Below are positions 35,629 to 44,654 of a stretch of DNA of 64,000 bases, in pieces. Source of the stretch: JBGAPH01 sp046349955 (lineage in GTDB: Bacteria > Planctomycetota > Planctomycetia > Pirellulales > JBGAPH01); the NCBI GenBank assembly GCA_046349955.1, contig JAXMBI010000009.1, positions 1-64,000 of the forward strand, read 5' to 3'. Within the stretch, counting starts at the first letter, position 1, and every line of letters begins with the position of its first letter. The position numbers and the translations under genes are program-made. The notes under the pieces were generated by a model. That model was not told where the DNA came from. It saw only the letters and a program-made list of their open reading frames with translations, and searched no databases.

Positions 35629-36582
35629 GTGATTCAGTACCGAACGTTTCGCAATACCGACCCGCCGCGCTTGGCCGAGATTTGGCGCAGCCAAGGGGCC
35701 GCGCGCCGCGGACTCATGCAGCCGATGTCGACGGCCGTATTCGAGCACTTTGTGCTCGCCAAGCCCTACTTTGAGCCGGCCGGCCTGATCGTGGCAACGC
35801 AGGACGAAACGCCCATCGGCTTCGCCCATGCCGGATTTGGGCCCACGGAGGACGAGAGCGAGTTGTCGACCGAACTGGGCGTCACCTGCCAAGTGGTGCT
35901 GGCCGACGCCGAGCCGCAGGGCGAAGTTTCCGGGGAACTGCTGACCCGCTGCGAAGAGTTTCTCCGCGGCCGAGGCGCCAAGGTCCTTTATGGCGGCAGC
36001 CTGCGGCCGCTCAACCCCTTCTACTTGGGCCTCTACGGCGGCAGCGAACTGCCGGGCGTGCTCGATTCGGATCAGGCCACGCAGCAGTTGTTCCGCGATC
36101 ATAGCTACCGCGAAATCGACCGCTCCGTGCTCTTCGAGCGCGAACTGCAAGGGTTTCGGCCGCCGGTCGACCGCACGCAAATGCTGATCCGCCGCAGCAC
36201 GAGCTTCACGGCCGTCCCCGACCCGCCGCCGCGCACCTGGTGGGAGGCCTGCACACTGAGCGGCTTTGACCGCCTGCGCTTCGAACTGGTCGATCGCGCG
36301 AGCGGTCGCGAGCTGGCGCAGGCGACCTTCCGCAACATGGAGCCGATGTCGGCCGGCTGGGGTGTGCCGACGATGGGGCTTGTGGAGCTCGAGGTGCATT
36401 CCGACCGCCGCCGCCAAGGATTGGCCACCTACGTCCTGGGCGAATCGTTCCGGGCCCTCCAGGCCCAAGGCATTGCCCGCGTGCAGGTGCAGACCATGCG
36501 CCGCAATACGGCTGCCCGGGCGCTCTACGCCAAGCTAGGCTTCGAGCAGATCGACGAGGGGGCGGTGTTCCGCAAGGAATAG
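35629..36582 (+). CDS. Protein with two GNAT acetyltransferase domains
   Basis: This 317-residue protein starts at GTG 35629 and contains two consecutive GNAT-like domains. The second has a clear acetyl-CoA pyrophosphate loop, VHSDRRRQGLATYVL, followed by QTMRRNTAARALYAKLGFEQ. The first half has a weaker LAEIWRSQGAARRG and YGGSLRPLNPFYLGLYG segment. Tandem GNATs include mycothiol synthases and N-terminal acetyltransferases; the substrate is unknown. Confidence 0.82.
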   Translation: MIQYRTFRNTDPPRLAEIWRSQGAARRGLMQPMSTAVFEHFVLAKPYFEPAGLIVATQDETPIGFAHAGFGPTEDESELSTELGVTCQVVLADAEPQGEVSGELLTRCEEFLRGRGAKVLYGGSLRPLNPFYLGLYGGSELPGVLDSDQATQQLFRDHSYREIDRSVLFERELQGFRPPVDRTQMLIRRSTSFTAVPDPPPRTWWEACTLSGFDRLRFELVDRASGRELAQATFRNMEPMSAGWGVPTMGLVELEVHSDRRRQGLATYVLGESFRALQAQGIARVQVQTMRRNTAARALYAKLGFEQIDEGAVFRKE

Positions 36583-36651
36583 CGAGCCTATGCTGCCAAC
36601 AGGCGGCGTTCCTTGCGTTTCTATCGCCGTCAGTTTCGAGCCTCGGCATCT

Positions 36652-37146
36652 ATGCCTAAGACCTATCGCCTCGAGCGTGCGCAATTCGTTCCCCGGCCGC
36701 GGAGCGAAGTTTTTCCGTTCTTCGCCGACGCCGGCAACCTGGAGTCGATTACGCCGGATTTCGTGGGCTTTCGCATTCTCACGCCACGGCCCATCGCCAT
36801 GCGCGCCGGGACGATTATCGACTACCAAATCAAGCTCTTCGGCGTGCCGCTGAATTGGCGGACCGAAATCGAGTCGTTCGATCCGCCGGAGAGGTTCGTC
36901 GACGTGCAGCGCCGCGGCCCGTACCGGCTCTGGCGGCACACGCACCGTTTCTTGGAACAACCCGGCGGCACGCTGCTCGTGGACGAAGTCGACTACCAAC
37001 TGCCGGCGGGCCCCCTAGGGCCCCTCGCACACGCGCTCTTCGTGCGACGCTCGCTCGACCGGATCTTCGCTCATCGGCAGGCGATGATCGCCCGGCTGTT
37101 TGGCGAGCCTGCCAGCGCGGCAGCGAAGCCGGTGGTCACAGGCTGA
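36652..37146 (+). CDS. SRPBCC (polyketide cyclase/Bet v1-like) family protein
   Basis: This 164-residue START-like protein has AQFVPRPRSEVFPFFADAGN at the N-terminus and a C-terminal helix with VRRSLDRIFAHRQ. This is the pattern of SRPBCC proteins with a hydrophobic ligand-binding cavity. Its last 11 bases overlap the end of the convergent Nudix gene. Ligand and role are unknown. Confidence 0.82.
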   Translation: MPKTYRLERAQFVPRPRSEVFPFFADAGNLESITPDFVGFRILTPRPIAMRAGTIIDYQIKLFGVPLNWRTEIESFDPPERFVDVQRRGPYRLWRHTHRFLEQPGGTLLVDEVDYQLPAGPLGPLAHALFVRRSLDRIFAHRQAMIARLFGEPASAAAKPVVTG

Positions 37147-37645
37147 TTTCGCCCGCGGCGAGAGCGAGCAGGAACCGGTGGTTGCTTTCGAGCAGCCCCG
37201 GGAGCCGCGCCAGGTCGCCCGGCGCGTGCCAGTGGATCGAGGCGACTTCGTCTTCGCAGGGGATCAGAGAGTCGGCCAGCAATTCGCACCGCCACCAGGC
37301 CAGGTGAACCTGCCAGGCCGTAGTGCATTCCCAGATGCGGCGCGCGGGGCGCACGCTTGCGGCCAGTTCCTCCTGCAGCTCCCGCACGACGGCTTGTTCC
37401 TCAGTCTCGCCGAGCTCGATGCCTCCGCCAGGGAAGCAGAATGCGCCCGGCGCCGCCACGAGCTGCGAGCGGCGGATCACGAGCAATTCGCCGCCGCGTT
37501 CGATGACCGCCACCACACCCCGCTTCCGCGGTGGCGCGGGGAAGCCGGCTTCCTGAGTGTCGGCGGCGTTTTCAGGCTTCAAGGCGTCGATTCCGGTGGA
37601 GCGGGAAGCGGTCTCGAGCGGCCGATTTGCCCTCGAATTCGGCAT
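37136..37645 (-). CDS. Nudix hydrolase
   Basis: This 169-residue protein has a Nudix box at about residues 75-100 (GGGIELGETEEQAVV, then RELQEELAA), with the final Gly of the consensus replaced by Ala. It hydrolyses nucleoside diphosphates linked to another moiety, or acts as an 8-oxo-dGTPase. ATG 37645 is chosen; the open frame reaches 37738 but adds an unlikely basic N-terminus. Its stop lies inside the end of the convergent SRPBCC gene. Confidence 0.88.
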   Translation of the reverse strand: MPNSRANRPLETASRSTGIDALKPENAADTQEAGFPAPPRKRGVVAVIERGGELLVIRRSQLVAAPGAFCFPGGGIELGETEEQAVVRELQEELAASVRPARRIWECTTAWQVHLAWWRCELLADSLIPCEDEVASIHWHAPGDLARLPGLLESNHRFLLALAAGEISL

Positions 37646-37779
37646 TTTAGTCGCAATCGACGGCCGCCGCCTATGGGCCCTCAGCCCCCTGCATTCTCTT
37701 GTCGGGTGGGCTAGAATACCAACGTAACCGATTGGCAAGCCACGGTTTCGCTTGCCTTTAAGCCCGCGAAAGGACGTTC

Positions 37780-39750
37780 ATGGACAATCCCGGCCAGCCC
37801 AACGGCGGCGCCGCTGCGCCCCAGCCTCGTCGGCGTCTCAGCGCCTCGAGCGTGTGGCTGTTTCTCGTGCTGCTGTTGGTCATCGGGCTGATGCTGGTGC
37901 GGCAAACGCCCCGACAAACCGAGATCAGTTACGGCATGTTCTGGCGGCAGCTCGAGGCCAAGAACGTCGAAACGGTGACGGTTTCGGGACGGCAGTTGAA
38001 GGGCGAGCTCAAAAAGGCTCCCGGGCAAGCGGCCGCCGGCGCCGCCAAGTCGGCCGCTGCCGAAAAGGCCAGCCGAGCCTTCACCACGAACGTGCCCGAC
38101 TTCGTAACAGGGGAGGAATTGGATCGCGCGCTCCGTGCGGATCTGGGCGACAACTACAAGGTCGACGTCGTTCCGGACTACAACGGCGTCTTCATGCTCA
38201 TTCTGCTCACGCTGCCGCTCGTGCTGCTGCTGGGCTCTTGGCTCATGTACCGCCGAGCCCGCGACCAGATCATGGGGGGCGGCATCCTCTCCGGGTTCAG
38301 CAAGAGCCCCGCCAAACGCTACGAGGCCACGAAGCAGCGGGTAACGTTCGAAAACGTCGCCGGTCTCGAAGGAGTGAAGAACGATCTGCAGGAGATCGTC
38401 GAGTTCCTCAAGAACCCGGAAAAGTTCCAGCGGCTGGGCGGCCGCGTGCCCAAGGGGGTGCTGCTGATTGGCCCCCCCGGCACCGGCAAGACGCTGCTGG
38501 CCCGGGCCGTGGCCGGCGAGGCAGGCGTCCCCTTCTTCTCGATCTCGGGCAGCGAATTCATTCAGATGTTCGTGGGCGTGGGCGCGAGCCGCGTCCGCGA
38601 TATGTTCAAGACCGCGAAAGACGCCTCGCCCTCGATCCTGTTCATCGACGAGATCGACGCGGTGGGGCGCATCCGCGGGGCCGGCTTGGGAGGAGGTCAC
38701 GACGAGCGCGAGCAGACGCTGAACCAAATTCTGAGCGAGATGGACGGCTTTACCCAAGCCGAGTCGGTCATCGTGCTGGCGGCTACGAACCGGCCCGACG
38801 TGCTCGATCCCGCGCTGCTGCGCCCGGGGCGTTTCGACCGCCACATTACGGTCGACCGGCCGAATCACAAGGGGCGCTTGGAGATCTTCAAGGTCCACAC
38901 CCGCACGGTGCCCCTGGCCGACGACGTCGACCTCGACCGCCTGGCCTCCGGCACGGTGGGTCTGACCGGCGCCGACATCCGCAACCTGGTGAACGAGGCC
39001 GCGCTGTGGGCGACGCGGCAGGGGAAGGACCGGGTCGACATGCACGACTTCGAGTTCGCCCGCGACAAGGTGCTGATGGGCCCGAAGCGCGAGGAGGTGC
39101 TGTCGGACAAGGAAAAAAAGATGACCGCCTACCATGAGGCGGGGCACGCGCTCTTGGCCTGGATGATCCCCGGCGCCGACCGGCTGCACAAAGTGACGAT
39201 CATCCCTCGCGGCAGAGCCTTGGGGGTAACCCAACTCGTGCCGGAGGAAGACCGGCTGAACATCGGCGAGAGCGATCTGCACTCGCGGCTGGTGTTCATG
39301 CTCGGCGGTCGGGCGGCCGAAAAGATCGTGTTCAACGAGTACACGGCCGGCGCTGAAAACGACCTGACCCAAGTCACCAAGCTGGCCCGGCGGATGGTCA
39401 CCGCCTGGGGTATGAGCGAGCGGCTAGGTCCCGTGGCCTACCGAACGACTGAGGAGCATCCGTTCCTGGGCAAGGAGTTTCACGAGCAGCGCGACTTTAG
39501 CGAGCACACGGCCCAGGTCATCGACGAAGAGGTTGCCCGGATTCTGCACGGCGCGGCCAACCGGGCGAGCTCGCTGCTTACCGAGCACCGCGACCAACTC
39601 GACAAGCTGGCCCAGGCGCTCGAGGAGCGCGAGGTGCTGGACGAAATGGAGATCGCCGCCCTGATCGGCCCCTCGGCCAATCGCCGCTACGAGGCGAACG
39701 GCCACCTCGACCCGGCGCCGACGCCGGAGGCGCCCGCCGAGACGCCGTAG
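37780..39750 (+). CDS. ftsH: ATP-dependent zinc metalloprotease FtsH
   Basis: This 656-residue membrane protease has two transmembrane helices (about 25-42 and 145-162) flanking a periplasmic segment. Walker A is GPPGTGKT (near residue 231), Walker B ILFIDEIDAVGR, the second region of homology ATNRPDVLDPALLRPGRFDR, and the zinc motif HEAGH (near 451). It degrades misassembled membrane proteins and short-lived regulators. ATG 37780 is behind AAAGGA. The periplasmic domain contains an Ala/Lys-rich insertion (APGQAAAGAAKSAAAEKAS) not typical of the family core. Confidence 0.97.
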   Translation: MDNPGQPNGGAAAPQPRRRLSASSVWLFLVLLLVIGLMLVRQTPRQTEISYGMFWRQLEAKNVETVTVSGRQLKGELKKAPGQAAAGAAKSAAAEKASRAFTTNVPDFVTGEELDRALRADLGDNYKVDVVPDYNGVFMLILLTLPLVLLLGSWLMYRRARDQIMGGGILSGFSKSPAKRYEATKQRVTFENVAGLEGVKNDLQEIVEFLKNPEKFQRLGGRVPKGVLLIGPPGTGKTLLARAVAGEAGVPFFSISGSEFIQMFVGVGASRVRDMFKTAKDASPSILFIDEIDAVGRIRGAGLGGGHDEREQTLNQILSEMDGFTQAESVIVLAATNRPDVLDPALLRPGRFDRHITVDRPNHKGRLEIFKVHTRTVPLADDVDLDRLASGTVGLTGADIRNLVNEAALWATRQGKDRVDMHDFEFARDKVLMGPKREEVLSDKEKKMTAYHEAGHALLAWMIPGADRLHKVTIIPRGRALGVTQLVPEEDRLNIGESDLHSRLVFMLGGRAAEKIVFNEYTAGAENDLTQVTKLARRMVTAWGMSERLGPVAYRTTEEHPFLGKEFHEQRDFSEHTAQVIDEEVARILHGAANRASSLLTEHRDQLDKLAQALEEREVLDEMEIAALIGPSANRRYEANGHLDPAPTPEAPAETP

Positions 39751-39764
39751 CGGGTCAGCACTGT

Positions 39765-39965
39765 TCACCTCCGGGCTGTCCCGCGCGCGTTCAGTTCGGC
39801 GCCGCATTCCTGACACGTCCAGCCCCCGAAGAGGAGCTGCCGCAGGCTCGTCGGTTTGCGAAACGTCGGCAGTTGCTTGCCGCAACCGGGACATTCGGGG
39901 TTGAGCCTTCTCCCGGTCAGCAGGACAAAGACGACGAACAAAGTGCTGAGTAGGACGATCAACAT
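39765..39965 (-). CDS. Small membrane protein with zinc ribbon
   Basis: This 66-residue protein has one transmembrane segment (LIVLLSTLFVVFVLL) followed by a zinc ribbon: CPGCGKQLP and, after a short PTSLRQLLFGGW link, CQECGAEL. ATG 39965 has GGAG seven bases upstream; a start at 40028 is possible but less likely. It lies 14 bases from the end of ftsH on the opposite strand. Function is unknown. Confidence 0.7.
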   Translation of the reverse strand: MLIVLLSTLFVVFVLLTGRRLNPECPGCGKQLPTFRKPTSLRQLLFGGWTCQECGAELNARGTARR

Positions 39966-40080
39966 GACTTGGCTCCAGGGGCAGGGCTTGGCTGCGGGGC
40001 CGACCCCCGTTAGCCGGCGCTCGTTCACCCAAGGTTCCTGAGCGGCTCTGGCGAGAATTTGTTACACCCGCTCGCGCCAG

Positions 40081-40451
40081 TTTTGAAGTTGCGCTTTGGC
40101 ATCTGCGAAGCGTGAGGCGCGGCATGCAGCCCCGGCAGGGGCGACCCGATGATAGCCCCGGGCAAGGCCGGCGCAAGCCGGGCGCCGCCCGGGGTTACGC
40201 CCCACGGAAACAAAGAGCCCCGGAGGGGCGACAGACATGCTTGAGTCCTGCGATGGCAAGCAGCTCTTGTGTCGCCCCTGCGGGGCTTTGTTCCTACTTC
40301 TAACGGACCCCGGGCTGCCGTCAGCTCACGCTGCCCTGGCCCGGGGCTATCATCGGGTCGCCCCTGCCGGGGCTGCACGTAGCCTTGCTCGCTCTAAGAG
40401 CAAAACGCTTGATCCATGCCCCCACTTCCAACCAAAAGCGCAACTTCAAAA
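40081..40451. repeat. Nested palindromic intergenic repeat with terminal and internal inverted arms
   Basis: Three nested inverted pairs are visible. The outer arms are TTTTGAAGTTGCGCTTTGG at 40081-40099 and its near-perfect complement at 40432-40451. A 38-base perfect inverted pair (40126-40163 and 40339-40376) contains the core GGGGCGACCCGATGATAG. A third imperfect pair lies at about 40206-40236 and 40265-40293 (GGGGCGACAGAC-like). The centre holds no gene. The pattern suggests a REP-like or MITE-like palindromic mobile repeat, or a remnant of repeated insertions. It occupies most of the 39966-40487 gap. Confidence 0.8.
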
Positions 40452-40487
40452 CTTGCGCTGCGGGTTGGTGTGGCTGTGACCGAGCGC

Positions 40488-41858
40488 CTAGTCCATCGCC
40501 GGCGGCGTTTGCAGGCTGTCGATCAGCAGCAGCCCGTCGATCACCGCCACGCTCTGCCGCAGCTCACGCAGGGCATCGAGATAGGCCAGATTGGCCTGGA
40601 AGTAGGTCCGCTGCGAGGTGAGCAACTGCAGGTAACCGATCTGCCCGCTCGAATACGCCTCGCGCACGAGCTTCAGCGACTCGGCGGCGTCGGGCAAAAT
40701 CGCGTCGGCGTATTGCTGCACCTGCTGCTGCGCGTTGGCATAGCGCTCGAACGCGATCGCCAGGCGGTTGCGGAGCTCGAGCGTTAGCCGCTCGATGTCG
40801 GCCTGGGCCGCGCCGATTTGCGCCTGCGCGGCGACGATGTTCCCCTGATTGCGGTTGAACAGGGGAACCGTGAGATAGGCCTGGACCGTGTGGATGTTGT
40901 TGGTGGTCGTGTTGTCATGCTGAGGCATGTATTGCAGGTCGCCGTTCGGGTAAGGCTCGATCCGCGCCCTGGCCAAGGCGAACCGCGCCCGATCGAGTCC
41001 CGCCTGCGCGGCGGAAAGCTCCGGGCTGGTGGCGAGAATTCTGTCCAGCGTGCCCTGGAACTCGAGGACCGGAACATCTTTCGCCAGGTCGCCCGACACC
41101 GGCGCCAGCGCGTAATGCGGCGTTCCAGTGACGGACATTAGCGACTGCCAGGCCGCGCGATGCCGGTTCTCGGCCTTCCGCAGGTTGATGCGGGCGGCAT
41201 GCACCTCGACGCGGGCCTGCAACACGTCGATGCGGCTCACCTGCTCGCCGCGGAACAAGTCTTCGGCGGCCTTCTGCCCCTGCTCGCCAATCCGCAGCAG
41301 CTCCCGGGTGACCTCGGTGGCTCGCTGCGCGTAGAGCACGTCGAAGTAGCGGAGGCTGACGTCGTTGATCACGCGCTGCCGCTGCGCGGCAAAGAGCTCC
41401 TCGGCGCGGCGAACGTCTTGCGAAGCTGTCGCTCGGTTGAGCGACAGCTTGCCGGGCGTGATGAACATCTGCTCGAAGTACATGCCCTGCTGGCCGGCCT
41501 TGCCCGAGTCCCCCATCTGGAAGCCGGCGTAACCGACGTTGGGATTCAGGTAGAGGCCGCTCTGGAGCCAGCGTCCGCGCTGCACGTCGATCCGCGCGGC
41601 GTACTGGAGCAGAGTGGGATTGTTGGAGAGCGCGAGCTCGACCAAGCCATCGAGCGACATCTCGGCAAGGCTCTGCGGAGCGGCCGCGGCCTCTGCCACG
41701 GGGGCGCTTACGACCGGCTCGGCGGGAGCGGGCAATTCGGCCTGCGAGAGCGCCCGCGAGTTGCTCAGCGGCGAAGACTGCGCCCAGAGTTCGGCAGTCC
41801 CAAGCCCTGGGCCGGCGGCCAGCAAGCCCAAGGGCAACCACCAGCGGCGAATAGCCAT
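40488..41858 (-). CDS. Outer-membrane efflux protein (TolC/CzcC-like)
   Basis: This 456-residue protein has a signal peptide (residues 1-26, ending LWAQ) and a Pro/Ala linker. Two repeats of long amphipathic helices follow, with LSLDGLVELAL-like starts at SLDGLVELALSNNP and later TLDRILATSPELSAAQAGLD. Efflux proteins form trimeric outer-membrane ducts. PLFNRNQGNIVAAQAQ is typical of CzcC-type members. No inner-membrane pump or adaptor gene is adjacent, so the exported substrate is unknown. Confidence 0.92.
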   Translation of the reverse strand: MAIRRWWLPLGLLAAGPGLGTAELWAQSSPLSNSRALSQAELPAPAEPVVSAPVAEAAAAPQSLAEMSLDGLVELALSNNPTLLQYAARIDVQRGRWLQSGLYLNPNVGYAGFQMGDSGKAGQQGMYFEQMFITPGKLSLNRATASQDVRRAEELFAAQRQRVINDVSLRYFDVLYAQRATEVTRELLRIGEQGQKAAEDLFRGEQVSRIDVLQARVEVHAARINLRKAENRHRAAWQSLMSVTGTPHYALAPVSGDLAKDVPVLEFQGTLDRILATSPELSAAQAGLDRARFALARARIEPYPNGDLQYMPQHDNTTTNNIHTVQAYLTVPLFNRNQGNIVAAQAQIGAAQADIERLTLELRNRLAIAFERYANAQQQVQQYADAILPDAAESLKLVREAYSSGQIGYLQLLTSQRTYFQANLAYLDALRELRQSVAVIDGLLLIDSLQTPPAMD

Positions 41859-42076
41859 GGCCGAATCCGTTCGACTGAGAGTGTCGCTTCGTGCGGGGCC
41901 GCGCCGCCTAGAAACGGGCCTCCGACGGCGCGCATCCTACGCGCCTTGCTGTCGGTTTCGGCATGCCGAGGATAACGCCTTTGAGAGTCCTGCGGCGCTC
42001 GCGCCAGGCTTCACTAGGCCGGCGCCCGAGTGGCAAACTTGGCGGGTATTTCTCAAGATTGGGGCCGGCGGCCAAC

Positions 42077-42112
42077 AAAAAAAGCGGCGGCGGCCAAACT
42101 GGCCGCCGCCGC
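42077..42112 (-). terminator. Rho-independent terminator after the minus-strand PEP-CTERM gene
   Basis: The stem GCGGCGGCGGCC and its complement (42084-42112) has a five-base loop and is perfect over 12 bp. On the minus strand it is followed by seven T (42083-42077). It lies about 30 bases past the stop at 42142 and upstream of the TolC-like gene, so it separates the two transcripts. Confidence 0.93.
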
Positions 42113-42141
42113 TTTGCATTTCTTACTTTGCTCGAGCCGCG

Positions 42142-42801
42142 CTACTTACGGCGGCGGAGCAGGCCCATGCCGGCGATCCCGAGGCCCAAGAGGACCCAGG
42201 TGGCCGGTTCAGGGACGGCGGGGCCGTAGCTGCCGGTCTGGGTGACGCCGCCATCGATCAGCGAGGCGAGCGTCGCGGTCCACGACGGGGCCGACGTCTG
42301 CAGCACCAGTTTGCGGGTAGCCAAACCGGGGGCCAGGAAAGCGGTCAGCGGATCGACCGGGGTCGGCAGGAAGTTGAAGCCGACCACGTCGCCCGAGGGC
42401 TGACGATCGATCGAACCAGGCACCACGCCGGCGCTCGTGCTCTGGTAGCTGGCGTCCGCGAGGAAGCCGGAGTAATTGACGACGGTCATGCGGCCAATCG
42501 AGTTGGCCGACGCGGCGTCGTTGCTCAATTCGTAGGTAAAGGTCAGTCCGCCGAGAGCGTTCGACGGATCGCCCGAGATGACCTCGGTCTTCAGCTTGCC
42601 GCTGAAGGCGCCCGGGGCCGAAAACGCAGTGGTGGTCGAAGCCACGACTACGCCGCCCGTGGGATCGGGCTCTCCGGGGGCTGGAACGAGAACCGAACCC
42701 GACGGAAGCGGGGCAGCCGAAGCCGCCTGCGCCAAGAAAACTGCGGAGATGCCGCAAACAGCTCCCACACGGAGCACGTGCCGCCAAGCATGCCGAATCA
42801 T
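42142..42801 (-). CDS. PEP-CTERM sorted exported protein
   Basis: This 219-residue protein has a signal peptide (residues 1-30, ending FLAQAASA). A mature region rich in Thr, Ser and Gly has no enzymatic motif, and the C-terminus is PEP-CTERM: VPEPATWVLLGLGIAGMGLL and RRRK. Exosortase would cleave and transfer it to an unknown anchor. ATG 42801 is preferred over an upstream TTG at 42849. A strong terminator follows. Confidence 0.9.
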   Translation of the reverse strand: MIRHAWRHVLRVGAVCGISAVFLAQAASAAPLPSGSVLVPAPGEPDPTGGVVVASTTTAFSAPGAFSGKLKTEVISGDPSNALGGLTFTYELSNDAASANSIGRMTVVNYSGFLADASYQSTSAGVVPGSIDRQPSGDVVGFNFLPTPVDPLTAFLAPGLATRKLVLQTSAPSWTATLASLIDGGVTQTGSYGPAVPEPATWVLLGLGIAGMGLLRRRK

Positions 42802-43002
42802 GGTGTGTACTTCAAGGGAGGCGATGGTCAAGCTGAGAACTCTAACCAAGGTTCATAAGATACTCAAACGATCCCCCCCGTCAATGGGACCAACAAAAAA
42901 AGTTTACCTAAATTGCCAGGCCGAGGCCGGACAATCCCACCTCCGGCTCGTCGGGAGAGTGGCCAACGGCTACGTTGGGGCGGGTGGGAAGGAGGCTAGG
43001 CA

Positions 43003-44577
43003 ATGTCCGGCGACGCGCAACCGCAGAATCCCTTGCTGGCTCAGTCAGCCCTGGTCGAGTGGCTCTCGACCCCCGCGGCCTATCCCGATCGCCCGCCCCA
43101 GGTAGAGATTGCCGAGACCCACATTTCATGGGTTTTTCTCACTCCGGACTTCGTCTACAAGTTGAAGAAGCCGGTTCGCTTCGACTTCCTCGACTTTTCG
43201 ACACTGGAGCAGCGGAAAGCCGCCTGCGAAGAGGAGTTGCGGCTGAATCAGCGAATGGCCCCCGGGGTCTATCTCGAGGTCCTTGCCGTCTCTCGAACCC
43301 CTGCAGGAAGCTTCACCTGGGGTGGGGGCGGCCGCGTGGTCGACTGGCTCGTCCACATGCGGCGGCTTCCCGCAGAGCGGATGCTCGACGACCTGGTGCG
43401 CCGCGTGGCCCTGGAAGACGCGGACCTGGATCGGCTGGCCGAGACCCTGGCCCGCTTCTACGCACAAGCCCGCGCTACGACCATTTCACCGGCCGACTAT
43501 GGAGCGGCCTATGCGAGCCGTGTAGCCGCCACTGCCCGGGAACTGGCCGATCCCCGACACGGCCTTGATGCGGTGCAGGTGGAGCGCGTCAATTCGGCGC
43601 AGCAACGCTACCTGGCGCTTGCGGCCGATATCGTGGGCGCCCGCGCCGCCGCGGGCCGCGTGATCGAGGGGCACGGCGATTTGCGGCCCGAGCACATCTG
43701 CTTGATCGATCCACCGGCAATGTTCGATTGCATCGAGTTCAACGCCGCGTTTCGCCGCATCGATGTGATCGACGAGTTGAGCTTTCTCGCAATGGAGTGC
43801 GATCAGCTCGGGCGCCCCGACGTGGGGCGAGAGATTCTTGCGCGTTACCGCGCCGAATCGGGGGACGAGGCGCCGGAGGAACTCGTCCACTTCTACAAGG
43901 CCTATCGCGCAAGTGTGCGCGCCAAGGTGGCCGCGTTGCGTGCGGCGGAACATGTCGGCGCAGAGAGCGCGCGGGATCGCCGCGAAGCCGCCACCTATCT
44001 TGCCTTGGCCGACCGGTATGTTGCCGAGCTTCCTCGGCCGCCGCTGGTCGTCGTGCGGGGCATTTCCGGCAGCGGCAAATCTACCTTGGCCGCGCAGTTG
44101 GCCAAGCGCCTCGGCGCGCGGCTGCTGCGCACCGACGAAGTGCGCAAGGAACTGAGTTCCGCAGCGAATCACGCCGAACGCTATCGGCCCGAGGCGCGCG
44201 CCGCCGTCTACGACGTGCTGTTCGCCCGCGCTGCCGAGCTGCTCGGGCAGGGGCTGATGGTGCTGCTCGACGGCACGTTTCTCGAACAGGAGCTGCGACG
44301 TCGCGCCTGCGAAACCGCGGAGGCGGCAGGCGTGCGCTGTGTCCAGCTTCACTGCGTTGTCGCGGCGGAGACTGCCCAGCAGCGTATTGCGCGGCGGCAG
44401 GCGGAAGGGACGGATGCCTCGGAGGCCACCCCCGCGCTCGTTTTGCAGCAGTTGGCGGCGAACGAGCCGGAGGAGCCAGCGTTTCCGACCGTCGAGATTT
44501 CGACCGAGAGCGAAAACGTCTGCGACCGGGCGATTCGTGCTCTGGCGGCCGCGCTTCGATATCCGGCGCCTAAGTGA
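43003..44577 (+). CDS. Fusion of aminoglycoside-phosphotransferase-like and P-loop kinase domains (COG2187-COG0645)
   Basis: This 524-residue protein joins an APH-type kinase-fold domain (about residues 1-300, with GHGDLRPEHICL near 223) to a P-loop domain with Walker A GISGSGKST near residue 353. The second domain contains LLDGTF and resembles gluconate- or zeta-type kinases. The same fusion is found widely in bacteria, but its substrate is not established. It is transcribed toward the hairpin region at 44614-44704, which belongs to the other strand. Confidence 0.88.
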   Translation: MSGDAQPQNPLLAQSALVEWLSTPAAYPDRPPQVEIAETHISWVFLTPDFVYKLKKPVRFDFLDFSTLEQRKAACEEELRLNQRMAPGVYLEVLAVSRTPAGSFTWGGGGRVVDWLVHMRRLPAERMLDDLVRRVALEDADLDRLAETLARFYAQARATTISPADYGAAYASRVAATARELADPRHGLDAVQVERVNSAQQRYLALAADIVGARAAAGRVIEGHGDLRPEHICLIDPPAMFDCIEFNAAFRRIDVIDELSFLAMECDQLGRPDVGREILARYRAESGDEAPEELVHFYKAYRASVRAKVAALRAAEHVGAESARDRREAATYLALADRYVAELPRPPLVVVRGISGSGKSTLAAQLAKRLGARLLRTDEVRKELSSAANHAERYRPEARAAVYDVLFARAAELLGQGLMVLLDGTFLEQELRRRACETAEAAGVRCVQLHCVVAAETAQQRIARRQAEGTDASEATPALVLQQLAANEPEEPAFPTVEISTESENVCDRAIRALAAALRYPAPK

Positions 44578-44613
44578 CCCAGCGCACGTTGTTCGTACCT
44601 TGGGCCATCGCGC

Positions 44614-44654
44614 AAAAAAAAAAGCCGCCAGGGCGGGGCAGGAACCCTGGCGGC
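44614..44654 (-). terminator. Rho-independent terminator, hairpin B of the candidate sRNA
   Basis: A perfect 10-bp GC-rich stem with an 11-base loop is followed on the minus strand by ten T (44623-44614). It ends the candidate sRNA and could also stop read-through from the ATPase gene, whose stop lies about 170 bases upstream. The plus strand has A residues before the stem and no T tract after it. Confidence 0.92.
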
